In this document: in pieces, positions 63,531 through 64,000 of the stretch
Layout: each line of letters begins with the position of its first letter
Numbering within the stretch: position 1 is the stretch's first letter
Source: Spirochaetales bacterium
Lineage (GTDB): Bacteria; Spirochaetota; Spirochaetia; SZUA-6; DRHE01
Assembly: GCA_030604195.1 (NCBI GenBank)
Contig: JAUVWI010000011.1
Span: 1 to 64,000, forward strand
DNA: 64,000 nt
Direction of reading: 5' to 3'
The notes under the pieces: generated by a model
The model's database searches: none
Told to the model about the DNA's origin: nothing
The model's input: the letters and a program-made list of their open reading frames with translations, nothing else
Made by a program: the position numbers and the translations under genes

Positions 63531-64000
63531 ACACTCCGTCCTGTAAATATGGCTACATATCTATCCCCGGGCAGGTCCTCGTTAGCAAGATGTTTGGACA
63601 ATGCAATAAGCCCGGCAGTTGATGCAGGCAGAGTGGAAATGCCTTCTTTTTCTTTTATCAGCCTTGCATACTGCTTCATCATCTTATCACTGGCATCTCC
63701 GGCCCAACCTTTTGATGAGTATACTGCTTGCAACGCCGTGTCTCCATCTATGGAGTGCCAGTTTATTAACGGCTCATTGATTCTGGATTCGCGCAGCTTA
63801 TTGGGGTTAAGATCTTCACAGTGGGGGAGTTTGTGAAGAAATGAAGCAACTATAGGATTCTTTTTTGAAGTTGAACCGGCGATTATACGTGGTATCCTCG
63901 AAGTTTTTCCACGCCGGTAAAGATTTATAAAACCTCTATAAATACCAGCCAGGGTAGTGCCGTTTGAAACAGGAACTGCTACAGCATACGGGGCATCCCG
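63527..64000 (-). CDS. PLP-dependent fold II enzyme, C-terminal part (window edge)
   Basis: The last 157 residues of a threonine synthase/threonine dehydratase-like enzyme; the gene runs past the end of the window. The glycine-rich phosphate-binding loop is PVSNGTTLAGIYRGF; the Schiff-base Lys lies outside the window. The family acts on amino acids, and its position in front of DUF1611 suggests a role in D-amino-acid or amino acid breakdown, not established. ATGA overlap with the next gene. Confidence 0.75.
   Translation of the reverse strand, partial: RDAPYAVAVPVSNGTTLAGIYRGFINLYRRGKTSRIPRIIAGSTSKKNPIVASFLHKLPHCEDLNPNKLRESRINEPLINWHSIDGDTALQAVYSSKGWAGDASDKMMKQYARLIKEKEGISTLPASTAGLIALSKHLANEDLPGDRYVAIFTGRSV

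Overview
The window looks like chromosome of a diderm, probably anaerobic bacterium, most likely a member of the Spirochaetota. The outer membrane is shown by lptC-lptA-lptB, two RND pumps with a TolC-type channel, and several lipoproteins with relaxed lipoboxes. Spirochaete-like traits are the run lptB-rpoN-hpf-hprK-HPr with no PTS enzymes nearby, a lipoprotein-type LptC, and a MurA with Asp at the catalytic Cys position. The lineage call is inferred from gene content; no marker gene such as 16S rRNA is present. Coding density is high and most neighbouring genes overlap by 4-11 bases.

Layout. 0.2-3.8 kb: two membrane proteins of unknown role and a DjlA-like J protein. 3.7-7.5 kb (minus): murA, a lipoprotein and a uridine-kinase-like P-loop protein. 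7.6-12.9 kb: a giant BadF-type acyl-CoA dehydratase activase that is visibly A+T-richer than its surroundings, a Phd/PIN toxin-antitoxin pair and tRNA-Leu(CAG), together looking like an acquired islet. 13.1-16.3 kb: a YmdB-family protein with a degraded metal site, an RseC-like protein, cheB and cheR. 16.4-29 kb: a bifunctional-nuclease family gene, then pyrG-lptC-lptA-lptB-rpoN-hpf-hprK-HPr-DUF4390-ntrY-ntrX-lexA-holA, combining envelope building, sigma-54 control, HPr-kinase signalling and the SOS repressor. 29-30.8 kb: uvrC. 30.9-37.2 kb: a secreted LamG/FN3 protein, a 984-residue TPR protein, an HDOD protein and a metallo-beta-lactamase-fold hydrolase. 37.2-40.6 kb: tRNA-Ala(CGC), a lipoprotein NagZ, and nicotinamidase plus nicotinate phosphoribosyltransferase for NAD salvage.

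40.6-49.4 kb (minus): one operon for a TolC-type channel, two RND pumps and one adaptor. 49.4-54.3 kb: a DUF134 regulator, DUF5320 Gly-rich proteins and a zinc-ribbon peptide on plus; on minus a DUF364 protein and an operon of two half-permeases, a NifX-like protein and a radical SAM enzyme. Matching palindromes at the two promoters suggest a shared regulator. This metal-cofactor-like locus is the best candidate here for an undescribed system.

54.3-64 kb: an MNT nucleotidyltransferase antitoxin beside a HEPN toxin that has lost its centre, a four-gene ABC export operon, a lone NeuB-family synthase, and on minus a PLP enzyme (cut by the window edge), a DUF1611/DgcN-like N-acetyltransferase, a broken DgcA-like epimerase and a GH114-like secreted protein. 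No IS element, CRISPR array or rRNA gene was seen.
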